Shown: positions 48,300 to 56,694 of the stretch, piece by piece
Position numbering within the stretch: the stretch's first letter is position 1
Layout of the letters: every line of letters begins with the position of its first letter
Source of the DNA: Achromobacter xylosoxidans
Lineage (GTDB): Bacteria; Pseudomonadota; Gammaproteobacteria; Burkholderiales; Burkholderiaceae_B
Assembly (NCBI RefSeq): GCF_014490035.1
Contig: NZ_CP061008.1
Coordinates: 3,844,001-3,908,000 of the forward strand
Reading direction: 5' to 3'
DNA: 64,000 bases
Notes under the pieces: generated by a model
Databases searched by the model: none
The model's input: only the letters and a program-made list of their open reading frames with translations
Told to the model about the DNA's origin: nothing
Made by a program: the position numbers and the translations under genes

Positions 48300-49271
48300 A
48301 TGAGACCACTAAGCCTGCTGGGCGCCGCCCTCATCGGCGGCGCGGCGCTGTTCGCCGGCCCCGCCGCCCACGCCACCGACTACCCAGCCAAACCCATTAC
48401 CCTGATCGTCCCCTTTCCCGCCGGGTCCGGCACCGACGCCGTGGGCCGCATCTTCGGCGCCGAATTGGGCAACATCCTCGGCCAGCAGGTCGTGGTGGAG
48501 AACAAGCCCGGGGCCAACGCCACCATCGCCGCCAACTACGTGGCGCGCGCCAAGCCCGACGGCTACACGCTTTTCGTCACCACCAATACCTCGCATTCGG
48601 CCGCGCCCTGGCTGATGAAGAACGTGCCCTACGATCCGGTCAAGGATTTCACCCCCATCGCGCGCGGCGGCAACCTGCCCTTCATCCTGGTAGTGAACCC
48701 GAAACGCCCCTGGAAAACCGTGGGCGAACTGGTCGCCGACGCGCGCCAGCGTCCCGGCCGCATCACCTACGCCAGCGGCAACAGCACGGGCATCGTCGCC
48801 GGCGCCACGCTGGCGAACCGCGCCAAGATCGACATCCTGCACGTACCTTATAAAGGCACGCCGCAAGGGTTGACCGACGTGGTCGGCGGGCAGGTCGATT
48901 TCATGTTCACCGACCTGGCTTCCGGCCTGCCCTTCGTGCAATCGGGCCAGTTGCGCGCCCTGGCGGTATCGACCGCCGAACGCAGCGCCATCGTCCCGGA
49001 CCTGCCGTCCATGGCCGAATCCGGCGTGCAGGATTTCGACCTGAACTCCTGGAACGGCTACTTCGGCCCGGCGGGCATGCCCCCGGAGATCGTGGCCAAG
49101 CTGAATGCCGCGATCAACCAGGTGGTCGCCAAGCCTGATGTGAAAAAGCGCTTGGCCGGCCTGGGATTCGACGCCTTCTCCAGCACGCCCGAGGCCTTTT
49201 CCCAGTTCGTCGGCGCCCAGCTGGACCTGTGGGGCAAGCTGATCCGCGACGCGGGAATCGAACAGCAATGA
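48300..49271 (+). CDS. Bug-family tripartite tricarboxylate transporter substrate-binding protein
   Basis: 323 residues from ATG 48300 with AGGAGA upstream. A signal peptide (ends AHA) is followed by the Bug/TctC opening YPAKPITLIVPFPAGSGTDAVGR, then GANATIAANYVARAKPDGYT and HVPYKGTPQGLTDVVGGQVDFMF. Periplasmic solute receptor, usually for a carboxylate. No TctA/TctB membrane genes are in the cluster, so it either uses a transporter encoded elsewhere or serves as a sensor, which is common for the very large Bug family of Bordetella and Achromobacter. Confidence 0.92.
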   Translation: MRPLSLLGAALIGGAALFAGPAAHATDYPAKPITLIVPFPAGSGTDAVGRIFGAELGNILGQQVVVENKPGANATIAANYVARAKPDGYTLFVTTNTSHSAAPWLMKNVPYDPVKDFTPIARGGNLPFILVVNPKRPWKTVGELVADARQRPGRITYASGNSTGIVAGATLANRAKIDILHVPYKGTPQGLTDVVGGQVDFMFTDLASGLPFVQSGQLRALAVSTAERSAIVPDLPSMAESGVQDFDLNSWNGYFGPAGMPPEIVAKLNAAINQVVAKPDVKKRLAGLGFDAFSSTPEAFSQFVGAQLDLWGKLIRDAGIEQQ

Positions 49272-50497
49272 ACGAGCGGCCGCAATCCGAACCCCCTGGC
49301 GGCCCGCTGGCGGGCGTGCGCATCCTGGACCTGAGCACCGTCGTGATGGGTCCCTATGCCACCCAGGTTCTCGCCGACCTGGGCGCCGACGTCATCAAGG
49401 TCGAGCCGCCGGCGGGCGACAACATGCGGGCCGTCGGCCCCATGCGCAACCCCGGCATGGGCCATATCTATCTGCACCTGAACCGCAACAAGCGATCGGT
49501 CGTGCTGGACCTGAAGACGCCGGAGGGACTGGAGGCCTGCCTGAAGCTGGCCGAAAGCTGCGACGCCCTGCTCTACAACATCCGTCCGCAGGCGATGGCC
49601 CGGCTGGGCCTGTCCTACGAGACGGTCGCGGCGCGCAATCCGCGCATCGTCTACCTGGGCGCCTACGGCTATGGCGAGGCCGGCCCGTACGCCGGGCGTC
49701 CCGCCTACGACGACCTGATCCAGGGCCAGACCGGCATCGCCGCCCTCTCTGCCCAGCACAGTGGAGACGTGCCGCGCTACGCGCCGCTGACCCTGGCCGA
49801 CCGCGCGGTCGGGTTGCACGTCGGCATTGCGCTGGTGTCAGCGGTGCTGCACGCGCGCGGCACGGGGCTAGGCCAGCAGGTGGAAATCCCCATGTTCGAG
49901 GGCATGGCCCACCTCGTGCTGGGAGACCATCTCGGCGGCGCCACCTTCGATCCCCCGCTCGGCCCCACTGGTTACGCACGCCTGCTGGCGCCGCATCGCC
50001 GCCCCTACGCCACGGCCGATGGCTACATCAGCCTGCTGATCTATAACGACAAGCACTGGCGCAACTTCTTCGACCTGATCGACCGGCCCGAATTGTCGCG
50101 GGACCCGCGCTTCAGCACTCACGGCGCACGCGCCGCCCATATCGGCGAGGTCTACGCCTTCGTCGCCGACGTCATCGCCACCCGGGACAGCCAGGACTGG
50201 CTGGAAGGCCTGGCGCAGGCGGACATTCCCGCCTCGCCGCTCTATTCCGTGGACGACCTGCTGCAGGACGAGCATCTGGCCGCGACCGGCTTCATCCGGA
50301 CCATGGACCACCCCAGCGAGGGCCCGATACGCACGACCGCGCCGCTGGGCAGATACGAATGCACCCCCACCTCGATACGCCGCCCCGCTCCCAGGCTGGG
50401 CCAGCACAGCCGCGAGGTGCTGGCCGAAGCCGGCTATGACCCCGCCCGGATCGACGCCATGGCGGCCCGCGGCATCACCCTGAATGGAAACGACTGA
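49268..50497 (+). CDS. class III (CaiB/BaiF) CoA transferase
   Basis: 409 residues. It starts by a 4-base ATGA overlap with the Bug gene. Class III transferases move CoA between an acyl-CoA and a free acid through an aspartyl anhydride. The N-terminal GVRILDLSTVVMGPYATQVLADLGADVIKVEPP and RNKRSVVLDLKTPEG are typical; the nucleophilic Asp is probably Asp148 or Asp149 in PAYDDLIQGQTGIAAL. It likely activates the acid that the Bug protein binds. The substrate cannot be read from sequence. Confidence 0.9.
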   Translation: MNERPQSEPPGGPLAGVRILDLSTVVMGPYATQVLADLGADVIKVEPPAGDNMRAVGPMRNPGMGHIYLHLNRNKRSVVLDLKTPEGLEACLKLAESCDALLYNIRPQAMARLGLSYETVAARNPRIVYLGAYGYGEAGPYAGRPAYDDLIQGQTGIAALSAQHSGDVPRYAPLTLADRAVGLHVGIALVSAVLHARGTGLGQQVEIPMFEGMAHLVLGDHLGGATFDPPLGPTGYARLLAPHRRPYATADGYISLLIYNDKHWRNFFDLIDRPELSRDPRFSTHGARAAHIGEVYAFVADVIATRDSQDWLEGLAQADIPASPLYSVDDLLQDEHLAATGFIRTMDHPSEGPIRTTAPLGRYECTPTSIRRPAPRLGQHSREVLAEAGYDPARIDAMAARGITLNGND

Positions 50498-51663
50498 TGG
50501 ACTTTGAATTCACCCCCGACCAGTTGGCGCTGCGGGACGCCGTGTCCCGCATCTGCGAACGCTATCCGGACGAATATTGGCTGGAACGCGACCGCGAAGG
50601 CGGCTTTCCGGAACCCCTGCATGCCGATCTGGCGCGCGACGGCTGGCTGGGCATCGCCATGCCGCAGGAATATGGCGGCGCAGGCTTGGGCATGACCGAA
50701 GCGGCGTTGATGATGCAGACCATCGCGGCCTCCGGCGCAGGCTTCACCGGCGCCTCGGCGGTCCATATGAATATCTTCGGCCTGAACCCGGTGGTGGTCT
50801 TCGGCAGCGACGAGCAGCGCCAGCGCTGGCTCGGGCCCCTGATCGCCGGCCGCGAAAAGGCCTGCTTCGCCGTCACCGAGCCCGACGCCGGGCTAGACAC
50901 CACCAAGCTCAGCACCCGCGCCGTGCGCCAGGGCGACGAGTACGTGGTGCATGGCCGCAAGATCTGGATCTCGACCGCCCAGGTCGCCCACAAGATGCTG
51001 CTGCTGGCCCGCACCACACCGCTGTCAGACGTCGACAAGCCCACCCAGGGCTTGTCGCTGTTCTATACGGATCTGGACCGCAGCAAGATAGAAGTGCGTG
51101 AAATCGAGAAGATGGGCCGCAAGGCGGTGGACTCGAACATGCTGTTCATCGATGGCCTGCGCATCCCCGTGGCCGACCGCATCGGCGAGGAAGGCCGCGG
51201 CTTCGAATACATCCTGCACGGCTTGAACCCCGAACGCATCCTGATCGCGGCCGAAGCGGTGGGCATCGGTCGCGCCGCATTGGACCGAGCGGTGAAATAC
51301 GCCGGCGAACGTACCGTGTTCGGACGCCCCATCGGGCAGAACCAGGGCGTCCAGCACCCCCTGGCGCAAGCCTGGATGCAGCTCGAAGCCGCCGACCTGA
51401 TGGTATTCAAGGCCGCCAGCCTGTATGACGCCGGCAAGCCCTGCGGCCCCTACGCCAACTCGGCCAAGTACCTGGCGGCCGAGGCCGGCTACAACGCCTG
51501 CCAGACCGCGGTCATGACCCTGGGCGGCATGGGCTACGCCAAGGAGTACCACGTGGAGCGCCTGCTGCGCGAAAGCTTCATTCCCCGCATCGCGCCGGTC
51601 AGCCCGCAGCTGATCATGTGCTTCATTGCGGAAAAAGTGCTGGGGCTGCCCAAGTCCTACTGA
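50497..51663 (+). CDS. acyl-CoA dehydrogenase with relocated catalytic base
   Basis: 388 residues, coupled to the CoA transferase by TGATG. FAD motif ACFAVTEPDAGLDTTKL and LGGMGYAKEYHVERLLRE are present. The usual C-terminal catalytic Glu in the YEGT-type loop is absent: the loop reads PRIAPVSPQ. A Glu is present instead at Glu246 in HGLNPERILIAAEAVG, which by alignment from memory is the place of the catalytic base in isovaleryl-CoA and long-chain dehydrogenases. So the enzyme is probably active, with an IVD-like geometry. It should oxidise the CoA ester made by the upstream transferase. Confidence 0.88.
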   Translation: MDFEFTPDQLALRDAVSRICERYPDEYWLERDREGGFPEPLHADLARDGWLGIAMPQEYGGAGLGMTEAALMMQTIAASGAGFTGASAVHMNIFGLNPVVVFGSDEQRQRWLGPLIAGREKACFAVTEPDAGLDTTKLSTRAVRQGDEYVVHGRKIWISTAQVAHKMLLLARTTPLSDVDKPTQGLSLFYTDLDRSKIEVREIEKMGRKAVDSNMLFIDGLRIPVADRIGEEGRGFEYILHGLNPERILIAAEAVGIGRAALDRAVKYAGERTVFGRPIGQNQGVQHPLAQAWMQLEAADLMVFKAASLYDAGKPCGPYANSAKYLAAEAGYNACQTAVMTLGGMGYAKEYHVERLLRESFIPRIAPVSPQLIMCFIAEKVLGLPKSY

Positions 51664-51685
51664 GTAGCGGCGCTCGATAGGCGCC

Positions 51686-51706
51686 CAGGCCTGCCCGTCA
51701 GGCCTG
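51686..51706. terminator. stem-loop between acyl-CoA dehydrogenase and IclR gene
   Basis: CAGGCCTG at 51686-51693 is repeated at 51699-51706 and is self-complementary, giving an 8-bp stem with a 5-nt loop. It overlaps the last codons of the convergent IclR gene. No U-run, so a weak terminator or pause site. Confidence 0.4.
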
Positions 51707-52435
51707 CTGCTCCAGCGCGGTGCAAGCCGAGCGCAGGATACGCGCGTAGGCCTCCTGCTGCGGCTCGATCCGGTAGATCGGCCCGCCCACCGAAATTGCA
51801 TAGTGTTCGCCGGACAGCGTAACGGGCCAGGCGATCGCACCCACGTCCGCAATGGATTCGCCGCTGTTCATGAACCAGCCGCGCTGACGCGACAGCTCCA
51901 GATCCGCCAGCAGCGCCTCGCGCGTGACCAGGGTGCGCTCGTTGTGGCGGGTCATGGTCATGTCCGCGAGCATGGCGTCGCGGGTCGGCGCGTCCAACAG
52001 CGACAGCAGCGCCTTACCCAGCGAATTCGCGTGTACGTCCTTGAATTCACCCGCAACCGGCGCGTATCTGATCGTATGCGGGGAGTCCAGCACATCCAGG
52101 TAGACCACCCGCCCGTCCTGGCTCAGCTTGGCGAAAACAATCGTTTCGCGCGTAGCGTCCCTTAATTCCGTGAGGCTGGGATAGACCCGGTCCAGCACCG
52201 GGTCGGCGCGGGCGATGCGCTGTGCCATGGCCAGCAACCTGCCGGTCGGGTAGTAGCCCTGGCGTCGGCCGGTTTCATACAGATAGCCCAGCCCCGTCAG
52301 GGTACGGATCAGGGCCAGGCAGCTGGACACCGGCACATCCAGCAGCCGGGCCAGTTCCGATAGCGGCAGCGCGCGCTTTTCGCGGGCATAGGTTTCGATG
52401 ATTTCGATGACTCGCAGCGCCGTCTTGACACTCAT
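51698..52435 (-). CDS. IclR-family transcriptional regulator
   Basis: 245 residues from ATG 52435 (MSVKTALRVIEIIETY); ATG 52468 would give 256 but would place a candidate operator inside the coding region. An N-terminal winged helix (PLSELARLLDVPVSSCLALIRTLTGLGYL) is followed by the effector-binding domain (about 80-245, with AYARI and RDATRETIVFAKLSQDGRVVYLD). It is convergent with the dehydrogenase end and probably controls the cupin-Bug-CoA transferase-dehydrogenase operon, since a related palindrome is found before that operon. Confidence 0.9.
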   Translation of the reverse strand: MSVKTALRVIEIIETYAREKRALPLSELARLLDVPVSSCLALIRTLTGLGYLYETGRRQGYYPTGRLLAMAQRIARADPVLDRVYPSLTELRDATRETIVFAKLSQDGRVVYLDVLDSPHTIRYAPVAGEFKDVHANSLGKALLSLLDAPTRDAMLADMTMTRHNERTLVTREALLADLELSRQRGWFMNSGESIADVGAIAWPVTLSGEHYAISVGGPIYRIEPQQEAYARILRSACTALEQQA

Positions 52436-52451
52436 TACCCGATCCGAACTA

Positions 52452-52465
52452 TTTAGCACGTGAAA
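52452..52465 (-). promoter_or_regulatory. IclR-gene operator candidate
   Basis: Read on the minus strand TTTCACGTGCTAAA, 11 of 14 bases identical with the palindrome at 47784-47797 in front of the cupin gene. It lies 17-30 bases before ATG 52435. This fits autoregulation by the IclR protein. Confidence 0.45.
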
Positions 52466-52484
52466 CATCTGGACCGCCGGTGGC

Positions 52485-52511
52485 TAAAGTTCCCTACGGG
52501 CCTGCCGTTAT
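52485..52511 (+). promoter_or_regulatory. sigma-28 (FliA) promoter for flaG-fliD-fliS-fliT
   Basis: TAAA at 52485-52488, exactly 15 bases, then GCCGTTAT at 52504-52511. The known consensus is TAAA-N15-GCCGATAA, so it matches in ten of twelve positions with right spacing. It lies 66 bases before the flaG start. It marks the unit as late flagellar (class III). Confidence 0.85.
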
Positions 52512-52577
52512 CGTAGCTGAGAATTCCCTGAAAACAGCGCGTTCCTCCGAGACGCCCACATCGCCGTTGGAGTGATC

Positions 52578-52955
52578 ATGGCCGTAACCCCCCTAGCCCC
52601 CGCATCGTTTGCACCAGCGCCGGTCGCGACCCCGCCGGTTGCTCCAGACCCCGCCGTGAGCGTCGCGCCCGCGGCCGCCGCAACGAACAGCGGGGCTTCG
52701 GACAGCGCGACATCGGATCAATCCGATTCGCAGAAGCTCCCCCTGGACAAGGCCCTGGATGAAATCAATGATCAGATGAAGGCCTGGTCCACCCAGCTCC
52801 AGTTCGAAATCGACCCCAACGTGCACCAGGTAGTGGTTTCGGTGATCGACGCGGAATCGGGTGACGTCATACGCACGATCCCCAGCGAAACACTGCTGAA
52901 AATCGCCAAAATGATCGTGAACATGCAAGGAAATGGCATTAAAACGACGGCTTGA
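52578..52955 (+). CDS. flaG: flagellar protein FlaG
   Basis: 125 residues from ATG 52578 with GGAG five bases before it. The first 50 residues are Ala/Pro/Ser-rich and loose; the FlaG domain follows (about 55-125): LDKALDEINDQMKAWSTQLQFE, then VHQVVVSVIDAESGDVIRTIP and SETLLKIAKMI. FlaG affects filament length in other bacteria. The sigma-28 promoter is directly upstream, and fliD follows after 144 bases. Confidence 0.92.
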   Translation: MAVTPLAPASFAPAPVATPPVAPDPAVSVAPAAAATNSGASDSATSDQSDSQKLPLDKALDEINDQMKAWSTQLQFEIDPNVHQVVVSVIDAESGDVIRTIPSETLLKIAKMIVNMQGNGIKTTA

Positions 52956-53099
52956 TTCGACCCTGATTTCCTGCGCCGTCCGCCGCCATCGAGCGGGCCA
53001 ACCATGGAAGCGTCGAATTAGGCCCGCCTAATGCCCTTACCCGGCCAATCGCTGACACCGTATTTTTGACAAAATCGCATCGCTAGGAAGGAATTTCAC

Positions 53100-54488
53100 A
53101 TGGCCTCTATCACCAACCTCGGCTCGGTTTCCGGCTTGCCTCTGGAAGAAACCCTGAAGAAATTGCAGGACGCCGAGGACAAAAAGCTCTCGATCTACGA
53201 CACGCGCACGGCAAGCTACAAGACCCGCATCGACGCATATTCGAAGCTGCAGAGCGCGTTGGAAGCGGTCCAGAAGGCCGCCGGGGTCCTGGGTAAGGCC
53301 GAAACCTTGGCGGCGATCAAGGGCAGCGTCACCGGCGGAACCGCGTTGACGGCCACCGTGGCCGCCGAGGGTGTCGTCGCGGGCCAGTACACCATCGCGG
53401 TCAACAAGCTGGCCAAGTCCCAGACCCTCCAATCCAGCAGCGTCAGTGACCGCACCGCCAAGAACGGCGATGCAGGTTCCTTCGAAATCGAGCTGAGCAA
53501 CGGTACCAAACAGACCATAGACCTCAAGGGCGACACCTCGCTCAACGGTATCGTCAAGGCCATCAACGCCGATGACAAGGCAGGCGTGCGCGCCACGGTC
53601 ATCAACGACGGTAACGGCAACAACTACCTGATGCTGACCGCCAAGGACACCGGCGTCCAGGCTTCCGTCAAGTCCATCACCGTCACGGGCGACCAGTCGC
53701 TCAAGGACATCCTGAGCTTCAGCACCGATGCCGGCGGCGTAACCACCGGCATGGCAAACACGAAGGCGCAGGACGCGGAGGTCGTGATCAACGGCATCAC
53801 CGTGAAGAGCGGCTCGAACAACATCGACAAGGCAATCGACGGCGTGACGCTGAACCTGTCCGAGGAAACCCCGGCGGACAAACCCATCACGCTCAAGCTG
53901 GAAGCGGACCCGACCGTGGCGACCAAGGCCGTGAAGGACTTCGTCACCGTCTACAACACGCTGCAGTCCACCATCAAGGACCTGACCGCATTCGACGCCA
54001 AGGCGGCGACCAATCAGCCCCTGACGGGCGATGGCACGACCCGCTCGATCCAATGGGCCCTGAGCAATGCACTGCAGGGCGTCCTGGGTGGAAACGTCGT
54101 GAAATCCCTGGCGGATCTGGGCATCACGACCGACCCGATGAACCGTCAGCTGAAGCTGGACCAGACCAAGCTCGACAAGGCGCTCAAGGAAAACTCTGCC
54201 GACGTCACCAAACTGTTGACGGGCGAAAACGGCCTGGCCAAGCAGATGGAAGCCGCCTTCAAGGACGTGCTCGGCGCCAATGGCTCGCTGAAAACCCGTC
54301 AAGACGGACTGACCAAGACCATCGACGACCTCGCGGCCCAGAAAGCTCGCGCCAAAGCCAGCAGCGATGCCGAAATGGACCAGCTGCGCACGCGCTTTGT
54401 TCAGCTGGATAAGTTCGTCTCGCAGCTGGGCGTCACCGGCAACTACCTGACTCAGCAATTTGCGGCGATGAACAAATCGTCCAAGTAA
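53100..54488 (+). CDS. fliD: flagellar filament cap protein FliD
   Basis: 462 residues. FliD forms the cap at the tip of the filament and helps flagellin to fold. The N-terminal part begins ITNLGSVSGLPLEETLKKLQDAEDKKLS (the FliD_N coiled coil), the middle D2/D3 domains follow, and the C-terminal coiled coil (about 380-462, QMEAAFKDVLGANG and DQLRTRFVQLDKFVSQL) ends in a family-like NYLTQQF. No signal peptide: it is exported by the flagellar type III system. fliS follows after 18 bases. Confidence 0.95.
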   Translation: MASITNLGSVSGLPLEETLKKLQDAEDKKLSIYDTRTASYKTRIDAYSKLQSALEAVQKAAGVLGKAETLAAIKGSVTGGTALTATVAAEGVVAGQYTIAVNKLAKSQTLQSSSVSDRTAKNGDAGSFEIELSNGTKQTIDLKGDTSLNGIVKAINADDKAGVRATVINDGNGNNYLMLTAKDTGVQASVKSITVTGDQSLKDILSFSTDAGGVTTGMANTKAQDAEVVINGITVKSGSNNIDKAIDGVTLNLSEETPADKPITLKLEADPTVATKAVKDFVTVYNTLQSTIKDLTAFDAKAATNQPLTGDGTTRSIQWALSNALQGVLGGNVVKSLADLGITTDPMNRQLKLDQTKLDKALKENSADVTKLLTGENGLAKQMEAAFKDVLGANGSLKTRQDGLTKTIDDLAAQKARAKASSDAEMDQLRTRFVQLDKFVSQLGVTGNYLTQQFAAMNKSSK

Positions 54489-54506
54489 ACCTAGAAGATG
54501 CATTAA

Positions 54507-54935
54507 ATGACTTATGCCGCCCGCCGCCCCCTAGGGTCCCAATCTGTCCGCTCCTACGCCGATATCGGCCTGGAAACCCAGATTCTGGGCGCAAGCCCCG
54601 AGCGGCTGATCACCCTGCTCTACATGGGCGCGCGCGCGGCCATCGGACAGGCGCGCCTACACCTGCAGGAAGGGCGGATCGCCGAACGCGGCGCGGCAAT
54701 CTCGAAAGCGATCAAGATCGTTGACGAAGGCCTGAAGATGGGCCTGAACATGGAGGCGGGCGGCGATATCGCTGCCAATCTTTCGCTGCTTTACGACTAC
54801 ATCGTCCGCACTCTTTTGATGGCCAATCTCAAGGCTGACGTCGAACAGTTGGACATAGCCGACCGTCTGCTGGCGGATCTGGCCGAAGCTTGGCAGACCT
54901 CCATAGATCGGCCTGCCGGCGGGATGCAGCCCTGA
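54507..54935 (+). CDS. fliS: flagellin chaperone FliS
   Basis: 142 residues. FliS binds the C-terminal helix of flagellin in the cytoplasm, keeps it unfolded and brings it to FlhA. Typical pieces: SYADIGLETQILGASPERLITLLYMGARAAI, ISKAIKIVDEGLKMGLNMEAGGDIAANLSLLYDYIVRTL is the helix bundle in order. Its stop TGATG overlaps a possible start of fliT. Class III transcript with flaG and fliD. Confidence 0.95.
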   Translation: MTYAARRPLGSQSVRSYADIGLETQILGASPERLITLLYMGARAAIGQARLHLQEGRIAERGAAISKAIKIVDEGLKMGLNMEAGGDIAANLSLLYDYIVRTLLMANLKADVEQLDIADRLLADLAEAWQTSIDRPAGGMQP

Positions 54936-54982
54936 TGGCCCGGAATACAAATTTAGCCAGCCATCGACCGCCCGAGATTTCC

Positions 54983-55336
54983 ATGACGTCCCTGACCCAG
55001 TACACCCACCCCATCCTGGAGCACTACCAGGAGATCGCCCATATCACGAACGACATGCTGTCAGCTGCGCAAGCGGGTGACTGGGATGCCGCGATGGTTC
55101 TTGGGCAGCAATACTGCGAACAAGTCGAGCGCCTGCGGCTGACCGACAGCAGCATGCCTCTGGACGAAGCCGGGCGCGCCATGAAGTACGACCTGCTGGT
55201 CCGGATACTGGAAAACGACGCGCTCACCCGCGACCTGGCGCTGCCGCAACTGGCCCGCCTGGGCGACCTGCTGGGACGCATGAAGCGCCAGCAAACCCTG
55301 CTGTCCGCCTACGGCTACCAGGCGCCTGAAGAATGA
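54983..55336 (+). CDS. fliT: flagellar protein FliT
   Basis: 117 residues from ATG 54983 (MTSLTQYTHPILEHYQEI); an in-frame ATG at 54935, which overlaps the fliS stop as TGATG, would add 16 residues. FliT is a helical chaperone for FliD, and in enterics also keeps the FlhDC complex in check. Helical pattern throughout: AHITNDMLSAAQAGDWDAAMVLGQQYCEQVERL and GRMKRQQTLLSAYGY. Normal length for the family with the shorter start. The next gene overlaps by 4 bases. Confidence 0.85.
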   Translation: MTSLTQYTHPILEHYQEIAHITNDMLSAAQAGDWDAAMVLGQQYCEQVERLRLTDSSMPLDEAGRAMKYDLLVRILENDALTRDLALPQLARLGDLLGRMKRQQTLLSAYGYQAPEE

Positions 55337-56694
55337 GCGTAGGTCCTGCCGCACTCGGCAACGTCCTGGTGCAGCGGCTGGACGCCGTGCTGGGCACGAC
55401 GATGTCCGCCGCCAGCGCCAACCAGGTCTCCGGCGCCCGCCCCGACGCAGTCAGCCAGCCTGGCAGCCTGGAAAAACCCGGCGCTTCGGACGGATCGACA
55501 CGCGATCCGCGGCAAGGCATACAGCCCGGCGGCGCCCGCGGCGACCGCCCCAATACTGTCGTCGACCCCAAAATCGCCGCGGCGCTGGCGCTGGCCGCGC
55601 GTGGCCTGGTCACCAGCAGCGACACCACCGCCTCGGCCCCAACCACGCTGGGCACGACGGCGCGCACGATTCTTGCCTTGCTCGCCCAATTTCCGGAGGC
55701 CGCGCCAGCGGTACAGGGCCGCGCGCCCTTGTGGACCACCGATGCGCAGCCGGGACAATCCGCCGCCAGCGCCAACCCCACGCCCGCACCGCAAGCAGGC
55801 CAACAAACAGCGCAAACCGCTACGCAAACCCTCCAGCCGATGCCTGGCCAGGCATCGGCACAGGCTCCCTCCCAGCAAGCCTCCGCGCTCGCCGCCTCAG
55901 CCGCGGCAACCCTTGACGGCGACACGCCGGCGACCGGCGCCAAACAGGATCGGCCCGCCGGACCCGGCGTAAATCCCGGCGCAGCCAAAGGACCCGACGC
56001 CGCAGCGCATGCCGCCCTGGCGGCTGGCGGACCTTCCGCGCGCGCGCTGGGACAGGCTCTGCGCCAGGCGCTGCAAGGCAGCGGCCTGTTTTACGAGTCC
56101 CATCTGACCGACATGGTCTTCGGCCGCGCCAACCCTGAGCAATTGCGCAACGAACCGCAGGCCGTGCTCGGCAAGAATCCGCCAGCGCAAGATACCGCGC
56201 CCTCGCGGCCGCGGGCGGGCAACGCCCCCAGCGGCCGCGCAGGCGCCGACCCCGCGCCGGGCGGCGCAGCCTCCTCTACCTCATCGGCCCCCGGCACGCC
56301 CATCACCGGCATACACCAGGACCTGACCGTACTCGTCCGCCAGCAACTGGACGTGCTGGCCAACCAGGCGCTGACCTGGCAAGGCGAAGCCTGGCCCGGC
56401 GCGCCCATGGAATGGGAAGTCGAGCGCGACCCCTACGGCGGCGACCCCGAGTCGGCAGTTTCCACCTGGGCCACGCGCCTGAAGCTGGACCTGCCCCGCC
56501 TGGGCCTGGTCGATGCCCGACTGAACCTGGCCGGCGATCAGATCGTCCTGCAACTCGTCGCGCCGCACAGCGCGGCCGAGATCAATGACTCCTCGGACGC
56601 GCTGCGTTCGCGCCTGCTGGCAGCCGGCCTGACCTTGAGCAATCTGTCGGTGAGCGTGGTCGAACCGCGCCTCGACATTCCCGCCGATATCTGA
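55333..56694 (+). CDS. FliK-like hook-length control protein (first copy)
   Basis: 453 residues. The first 300 or so are low complexity, rich in Ala, Pro, Gln, Thr and Gly, as in secreted ruler proteins. The last about 130 match the FliK C-terminal domain (Flg_hook): a helix-turn with LVRQQLDVLANQALTWQGEAWPG and strands with LPRLGLVDARLNLAGDQIVLQLVAPHSA, then LRSRLLAAGLTLSNLSVSV. FliK ends hook growth by telling FlhB to change export specificity. A second FliK-type gene starts at 63949 in the usual place after fliJ, so this one is extra. It overlaps fliT (ATGA) and the FlhB-tail gene (TGATG). Confidence 0.85.
   Translation: MSVGPAALGNVLVQRLDAVLGTTMSAASANQVSGARPDAVSQPGSLEKPGASDGSTRDPRQGIQPGGARGDRPNTVVDPKIAAALALAARGLVTSSDTTASAPTTLGTTARTILALLAQFPEAAPAVQGRAPLWTTDAQPGQSAASANPTPAPQAGQQTAQTATQTLQPMPGQASAQAPSQQASALAASAAATLDGDTPATGAKQDRPAGPGVNPGAAKGPDAAAHAALAAGGPSARALGQALRQALQGSGLFYESHLTDMVFGRANPEQLRNEPQAVLGKNPPAQDTAPSRPRAGNAPSGRAGADPAPGGAASSTSSAPGTPITGIHQDLTVLVRQQLDVLANQALTWQGEAWPGAPMEWEVERDPYGGDPESAVSTWATRLKLDLPRLGLVDARLNLAGDQIVLQLVAPHSAAEINDSSDALRSRLLAAGLTLSNLSVSVVEPRLDIPADI

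Noticed and set aside
53067..53072. Perfect TTGACA box before fliD
   Set aside because: It is too close to the ATG to have a -10 box at 17 bases, and the upstream sigma-28 promoter and short gap explain expression.
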